From Rhizomucor pusillus (Eukaryota > Mucoromycota > Mucoromycetes > Mucorales > Lichtheimiaceae), in the NCBI GenBank assembly GCA_900175165.2, contig FWWN02000638.1, forward strand, positions 1,828-14,105: a DNA stretch of 12,278 nt, written 5' to 3'. Below are positions 7,621-12,278 of this stretch, in pieces (within the stretch, counting starts at the first letter, position 1; each line of letters opens with the position of its first letter). The translations under genes and the position numbers were made by a program. The notes below the pieces were generated by a model. It ran no database searches. It saw only the letters and a program-made list of their open reading frames with translations, and was not told the DNA's origin.

Positions 7621-9192
7621 TTACATATTATTGTAGACGGGTTTTCCACCAACTTTTACCCTGTAGATGCATGTGTAGTCTTCATTTCCCCAGTTGCTGA
7701 GAATTCGGAAGATGACGCCCTGGAATGGTATTTTTCGGTGTACTTCAATGCTTATTGTTTGTGTTGACTTTTTGTTAATGTCGTAGTGAATTGATCCGAG
7801 ATACAGTGCATCGGGACTTTCGTCGCCAGGCATCCAGGGCAGTCTGGCTGATCCTGCTGGTGGAACTCGAATGACGCGGAGGCCCCAGATATCAATGTCT
7901 TTTGGTGCAGACGATAGACTCACACCCAGTTGCTTTGCTATATGCTCGATCGTAACGCTGTGGATATATAACGGTTGACTGAGATGGACTCCAAGTGTTC
8001 CGTTTGAACCTTTCATCGGCCAGCATTGTCCAGGCTCGTTGTCAGGGAGGAGTGCGAGTAGCACTGATGGTTCGTATTTGGAGAAATATGAAGTTATTTG
8101 TTGCAGCCACGTAGTCAGTGGTCCATGCTTCCTTGGCTTGAATGTTTCTGATGTGTATTGTGGTATATATCGTGCTCCAGAGGTGGCCGATGCGTAGTTG
8201 AATCGTCGGGAGCTGTCCACGCCCTCCGGTGCATTTTCGTTAAATTTCTCGATGATCTCGTCAATGTACTGCTTGCTTTTGTCGTTATGTAATAGATAAT
8301 TTTCCACTTGTTGCAGCACAATCTTTTGGATGAGAGGTTCATTGTCTTGCAATAGTTGTCGGAGTAGCTTTTCTTGTGTGTTTGGATCCAACATCGGCGT
8401 GGGATGGTCGCGATATGTGTTAGTGTTTGGAGATGATGATGATGAGCCCCTGTAAGTGGTATTGTTACTGTTGATGTTGTCAAGTGGTACCACTGAATGT
8501 GTTTTTGAATAGCTGCGAACAAGGTACACTGCACTGCACAGTATACAAACAGCAAAGAGTCGATATATGCCGCGGATTGGGCGACCCTTTAACATTCGCA
8601 TAGGATATACATGACTGACATCCTTGTTGAATCCCAGTATTTGAGAGAATGAGATGAATGGATTGACAATGAAAGCGCAGAAGAGCGCGTCGATAAATAC
8701 GATGAGTGCAAATGCTGTCTCCTTGACCACAAAAACGATCATAAATAGACAGAAAGCTGTCTTTTCATACAGCAATTCGCCTCCAGGTTGGATAAAGGGC
8801 CAAAGGATTCCGTCGCTCTCTTGACGTTGGCGTAGGTCTGAAGCTTGTTGTTCTTGGCTGTTAACTTTTGGAGACTGGAATAGTTCACTATCGCGATCGA
8901 ATAACGGCTGCGGTTCTTCAACAATATCGTGTGCCATTCGCTGCAACTCAATCAAAGGATCTTCTTCGTCATCGACATAATCATCATAATCAGAATTGCT
9001 GTCAGACAGCCAGACGGCAGAAAAGTAGGAGTGTCGATCCTGCCGTCGAATCGCTCGTCGCGGTTGCCTTGATCGAGACGGGATATAGTCCGTTGGACTG
9101 TCATAAGGATCCTTCAAGTCTTGCATTCGTGCGAAATCGCAGTCAATGGGTGACAACGAGTCGTCCTGTCGTACGCTGGGTAGACTTCGCAT
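7621..9192 (-). CDS. SUN-domain inner nuclear membrane protein (Sad1/UNC-84 family)
   Basis: This protein is the inner-nuclear-membrane half of a LINC bridge; SUN domains bind KASH peptides in the perinuclear space. It is a single exon of 523 aa, similar in length to S. pombe Sad1. The N-terminal 135 residues are hydrophilic and acidic (SNSDYDDYVDDEEDP), as expected for the nucleoplasmic side. Hydrophobic stretches lie at about 145-185, with Lys-Glu in the middle, and at 209-227. A Ser/Asn-rich spacer, a short predicted coiled coil (about 267-325) and a C-terminal SUN domain (about 335-517) follow. SUN hallmarks are YASATSGARYI, GQCWPMKGSNGTLGVHLS, SVTIEHIAK, SSAPKDIDIWGLR, SNWGNEDYTCIYRVKV. 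C390 and C508 match the conserved intramolecular disulfide pair. The start is the first ATG after an in-frame upstream TGA. It shares a divergent spacer with the kelch gene. Confidence 0.95.
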   Translation of the reverse strand: MRSLPSVRQDDSLSPIDCDFARMQDLKDPYDSPTDYIPSRSRQPRRAIRRQDRHSYFSAVWLSDSNSDYDDYVDDEEDPLIELQRMAHDIVEEPQPLFDRDSELFQSPKVNSQEQQASDLRQRQESDGILWPFIQPGGELLYEKTAFCLFMIVFVVKETAFALIVFIDALFCAFIVNPFISFSQILGFNKDVSHVYPMRMLKGRPIRGIYRLFAVCILCSAVYLVRSYSKTHSVVPLDNINSNNTTYRGSSSSSPNTNTYRDHPTPMLDPNTQEKLLRQLLQDNEPLIQKIVLQQVENYLLHNDKSKQYIDEIIEKFNENAPEGVDSSRRFNYASATSGARYIPQYTSETFKPRKHGPLTTWLQQITSYFSKYEPSVLLALLPDNEPGQCWPMKGSNGTLGVHLSQPLYIHSVTIEHIAKQLGVSLSSAPKDIDIWGLRVIRVPPAGSARLPWMPGDESPDALYLGSIHYDINKKSTQTISIEVHRKIPFQGVIFRILSNWGNEDYTCIYRVKVGGKPVYNNM

Positions 9193-9194
9193 GA

Positions 9195-9790
9195 AGAGAA
9201 GAGAGGGGATCAGTGCGGTGGAAGGAGAACGTTAAAATGCAGTCGTCGACAGCACGGCCATTTTCAGGCACCGCGTCTGATTCAAAGTTTGATTGTTCTT
9301 CGTCCCCGCAAACCTTCCCTCTTTCTTTTTCTTGGTATTGAGCATTATATGTGGCACAACGTAAGACTACAGAATATAGCTCATTCTACGCGTATTTAAC
9401 GCTTCTTCCAACGGAAACAGCGATCCTGTTGACTCTCTCAGTTAGTTTGTGTACAGTTCGTTCAGGAACCTAGCTACATATTAGATCAGCCAGAGACGGG
9501 GATTGAGTTGTCATTGCCACCTATGTCTTCCCAACATTGTCTATTGAGAGTGAGCTGCCACAGTTACGCAATCTGAGAGACATTTTTGATGATATCACGG
9601 AGGAGGGCTTGTATCAAGTGTGTACCCCACTCTCAGCATCAGCCTGTTGGCTGAGCCATCCTTGCAACTACAGGATGTTACACTAGAGAGAAGCTTGTGA
9701 GACCATGAGCATCATGTACAAATTCCTTCGTCTCGGTCTTCTTTTGTATCCTTTTCTTTCTTTTAGCTTTAGCATTTCCCCGGTATTTGC
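9195..9790. other. Divergent intergenic spacer (SUN and kelch promoters)
   Basis: About 600 bp separate the two divergent start codons. I find no convincing gene here apart from a 29-codon upstream ORF. The spacer has one ACGCGT hexamer (9388-9393), the core of the yeast MCB cell-cycle element, which is suggestive at most. A pyrimidine-rich run ending in TTTTAG at 9766 could be the acceptor of an intron in the kelch 5' UTR. Confidence 0.5.
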
Positions 9791-9794
9791 ATGA
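9705..9794 (+). other. 29-codon upstream ORF overlapping the kelch start (ATGA)
   Basis: An ATG with A at -3 opens a 29-residue hydrophobic frame starting MSIMYKFLRLGLLLYPF and ending SPVFA. Its TGA (9792-9794) overlaps the ATG of the kelch gene (9791-9793) in an ATGA arrangement. It looks like a signal peptide, but T/C-rich DNA readily encodes Leu, Phe and Ser, so the resemblance may be accidental. It could be a uORF used for reinitiation, or part of a 5' UTR intron ending at the TTTTAG at 9766. Confidence 0.4.
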
Positions 9795-12172
9795 CCGCCT
9801 CGTCGTGGTTTCTCTTTGCTGCCGCTGCGTTTTCGGCAGTCCACATAGGATTCGCACAAATCCAACCTGGGGCTCGATCAGGCGTAGGTGAGTAAATACG
9901 AATGGGCAACAGGCGTTTTATTAAACTCTTTCTGGGAGCTGTCTTAACCTTAAACAATTATCATCTGTCTGTAATTTCTAACACAAGGATGTGCGAGTAC
10001 TGGTGATAAAATCTACTGTTACGGCGGCCGCTCGTATTCAAACGAGGAAGTGACTTCAACAAACATGAACGACTTTTACTCGCTTGATGTATCCAAACCT
10101 TTCACGCTGCAAGCGGCCCAATCAAGCTGGCAAGGTATCAGCGCCGGTGGTTTAGACCCTGCACCAAATTTCTTGTTTGGATTCGTAAACGTTCCAGGAA
10201 GCAATGATATCCTGATGCAGGGTGGTCTCGGTTACGATAATGGCAGTGCAATCCCATATCAGACAGTAGTTTATGATCCTGACACAAACGCGTGGCGTAG
10301 CATCGACAGCACTGGGGTGCCACAAGTGTAAGTTCAATGTACTTGCGCTGCAATCAAGACTGTTTTTCTAACCACATCAATGTCCTTGCTCTGTTATCAA
10401 AACAGTTATCAGGCATCACTGGTTGCTGTCAACGAGACTTTGTTTGTCCGCTACGGTGGTGTAAGGTAACCTGCATATGTCTGCGTATGTGTGTATACAT
10501 GTCTGTCACACATACACTTTGTAACATCTTGTGCTACTTGAGCCTTCTAATCCATCCCCATTCATTCTTTCAGCGATTTGGGCACAGGCTACACTCTTGG
10601 AAGTTATTATCCACCAGCAATCTATTTCCTGGAATACTCGGCAAGTGAATCGCAAAGTTTCTGCCCGATTTATCAGTTAGGCTTACACTCATATTTTTCT
10701 AGTCTGGACAATGGTACTACGATGATGTACCTTCTCAGATTGGCGCGCGATGCTTGCAAGCTGCCTTTTTGGGCAACGATGGCGCCTCAATTTACTACGT
10801 TGGAGGACTAGTCGCCACGCCCACTGCGAATTACACCAACGGCACAATCGATTACAGCCTGTCTGGAGCGCCTATGAATGAAGTCCTCATTTACAACACT
10901 TCTACGTTGCAATGGAACATCCGGCAGACCACCAGTGTTATCACGCCTCCAGCACGTCGTATCCCTACTGCAACCAAAAGTAAGCCATGGGAAGTATAAA
11001 TGTAATTGGAGATTTACGGAGACATCTTTGAAATTCGATAGTTCCTGGCACGAATAATGTTATCATATATGGTGGCGCTGACCTGAGTAATGTGGAAGCT
11101 ATGTATAATTCTCCAAGATGCTAGCAACTAAGACACATTACTGTCTGTTAGGTTTGGCACGACCACTAGCTGATTATTTGTATATATTGGATTTCGAGCA
11201 AATGGCATGGACAAGAATCAATCCTTCCGGAAACGGTGCAGGTCCACGATACACTCACGGTGGTTAGTAATACAGGGTCTATCAATTACAACTACACAGG
11301 ATATTGATTGCAACCAATTCAGCTGTTCTCATTAACAATAGCAGTCTATTCATCATGTTCGGTATCGATAACACCGGCACTTCGCGAAATGATTTTAGTA
11401 TCCTGGATATCAATACCTGGACGTGGCAAAGTGACTTTATGATGAATAATTCTACAAACTCCTCAAATGGTAGCAGTGACAATGGAAACAGCGGCTCTAA
11501 TGGTGACGATGGTGGCAATGGTGGTGGAATATCAGGTGGCGCCATCGCCGGTGCTGTTGTCGGTTCTGTAGCCGGTGTAAGTGTTCCATCCATTTTTCCC
11601 ATTGCATCGATGCATTAGGAGCAGGAGTTTGAAATGAGACTTTTTTTCGACTGTAGGCTGGTATCATTTGTGGTCTTCTTGCATTCTTTTTGCTCCGCAA
11701 GAGACGACAACGCAAGGAAGAAGAAGGTGAAAAGGATGGAGCGGACAAGCACATGTATCAGCAGGACTACGACAACGCTGGTGCTGCTCCTCCTCCGCCA
11801 CGCTATGACGATAACATATCTCCTAGAACGTCAACTTCTGGTTTCCACATGCCACCACCGGCACCTGGTTTCCACAGTTACGATAACCAATCTTCTTCGC
11901 GTACCAGCATGGTTACCACGGAAATAGGCAGCGGCGGCGCACAGCATCGCAACGTTGTTGTCGAAAACGCGATCAGTCCTTCTTCCTCCCATTTCCACCA
12001 AGACTCGTTCTCTGTAGCCACGTCATCAGAAGGTGTAGGATCGGCTGCATCCCCTATCCACGCAGCAGCGAAGCCAGATGCTCACATAACGAGCATAAAA
12101 CCTGATATTGGACATGAGGAAGGAAACATCCCAACTCTCAAACTTCAACCCATGCGGCCTGATGGCGAATAA
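9791..12172 (+). CDS. Secretory kelch beta-propeller membrane protein with cytoplasmic tail
   Basis: Nine exons: 9791-9887, 9988-10327, 10406-10465, 10574-10640, 10703-10979, 11042-11086, 11152-11262, 11323-11576 and 11657-12172, giving 588 aa. A signal peptide (about 1-22, WFLFAAAAFSAVHIGFA) is followed by six kelch motifs: KIYCYGGRS, DILMQGGLG, LFVRYGGVS, IYYVGGLVA, NVIIYGGAD and LFIMFGIDN. Each is paired with a later aromatic/Trp strand, so a six-bladed propeller outside the cell or in the secretory lumen is likely. A Gly/Asn/Ser-rich stalk leads to one membrane span (about 406-430) and a stop-transfer run RKRRQRK. A 158-residue Ser/Pro-rich cytoplasmic tail follows, with a PPPPRY motif (462-467) that contains PPxY. 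Several Asn-X-Ser/Thr sequons are present. Intron 10641-10702 is GC-AG. The ligand and role are unknown; the layout is receptor- or adhesin-like. Exon joins fit protein phase but are unverified. Confidence 0.88.
10641..10702 (+). other. Predicted GC-AG intron in the kelch gene
   Basis: The donor reads TCG|GCAAGT and the acceptor TTTCTAG, so only the second base departs from the normal GTAAGT. Removing these 62 nt joins FLEYS to SGQWYYDDVPSQ in phase and keeps the kelch blade intact. The GT six bases away (AAGTGA) would put the next exon into a frame with an early TGA. Retention of the intron leads to a TAG at 10809. Confidence 0.75.
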
Positions 12173-12210
12173 TATTGCATACAATCTACTTTGTAACAGT
12201 ATCTATAGCA

Positions 12211-12216
12211 AATAAA
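12211..12216 (+). terminator. AATAAA polyadenylation signal of the kelch gene
   Basis: AATAAA lies 39 nt after the kelch TAA in an AT-rich 3' flank. This is a typical position for a fungal cleavage and polyadenylation positioning element. The cleavage site itself cannot be read from the sequence. Confidence 0.45.
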
Positions 12217-12278
12217 CAAACATTTTCATAATTTATCAATCAATAATACTTTGCTCCACATTAGATCTCATTCCATAC

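Noticed and set aside
8115..8555. 146-codon minus-strand ORF in a second frame of the SUN gene
   Set aside because: It is long, but composed of His/Thr-rich text produced by shifting the SUN linker frame; the SUN frame is strongly conserved and explains the DNA.
8868..9194. 108-codon plus-strand ORF opposite the SUN N-terminus
   Set aside because: It is antisense to a well supported coding exon and has no recognisable domain.
9388..9393. ACGCGT as a cell-cycle MCB element for the SUN gene
   Set aside because: It is a single hexamer with no clustering; another ACGCGT-like string occurs inside coding DNA nearby, so it is not reported as a regulatory feature.
10574..10811. Continuous reading of kelch exon 4 through to TAG at 10809 as a true C-terminus
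   Set aside because: The next coding block continues the kelch blades in another frame, and a GC-AG intron joins the two in phase, so the through-reading is intron retention.

Overview
The window reads as nuclear DNA of a filamentous fungus, most likely an early-diverging (Mucoromycota-like) species. The genes are compact and mostly intron-rich. Introns are about 54-108 nt, usually with GTAAGT-type donors and CTAAC/CTAAT branch points 10-40 nt before a pyrimidine-AG acceptor. The Zn(II)2Cys6 regulator with a fungal middle-homology region is a fungal-specific protein type. I see no tRNA, rRNA, CRISPR array, transposase or prokaryote-type operon.

Layout, left to right. (1) 1-263: probable 3' end of an unrecognised plus-strand gene, with a predicted 8-nt microexon. 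(2) 480-2077 (+): translation initiation factor eIF2 gamma, four exons, 458 aa. (3) 2574-2156 (-): a two-exon gene for an unrecognised 118-aa helical protein, convergent with eIF2 gamma at 78 bp. (4) 4635-2790 (-): ribophorin I/OST1, a subunit of the oligosaccharyltransferase, seven exons, 484 aa. (5) 4636-5289: spacer with a GA/TG-rich simple-sequence stretch and CTCGAG palindromes. (6) 7455-5290 (-): Zn(II)2Cys6 transcription factor, four exons, 656 aa. (7) 9192-7621 (-): SUN-domain nuclear-envelope protein, single exon, 523 aa. (8) 9195-9790: divergent promoter spacer. (9) 9791-12172 (+): secreted-and-anchored kelch beta-propeller membrane protein, nine exons, 588 aa, with one GC-AG intron and a PPxY-bearing cytoplasmic tail.

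The genes are mostly unrelated housekeeping and regulatory functions: translation initiation, ER N-glycosylation, transcription, nuclear envelope, cell surface. The four minus-strand genes lie in tandem with short spacers (165-655 bp), flanked by two plus-strand genes. Nothing indicates a functional cluster or a wholly new system. The points most worth a second look are: two upstream ORFs whose stop codons overlap the main start codon (TAATG at eIF2 gamma, ATGA at the kelch gene); the stop-free CAG-repeat intron in eIF2 gamma; the GC-AG intron; the SUN domain lacking the KASH-bonding cysteine; and the receptor-like kelch protein with a WW-ligand motif. All exon models come from reading splice signals and protein similarity by eye.
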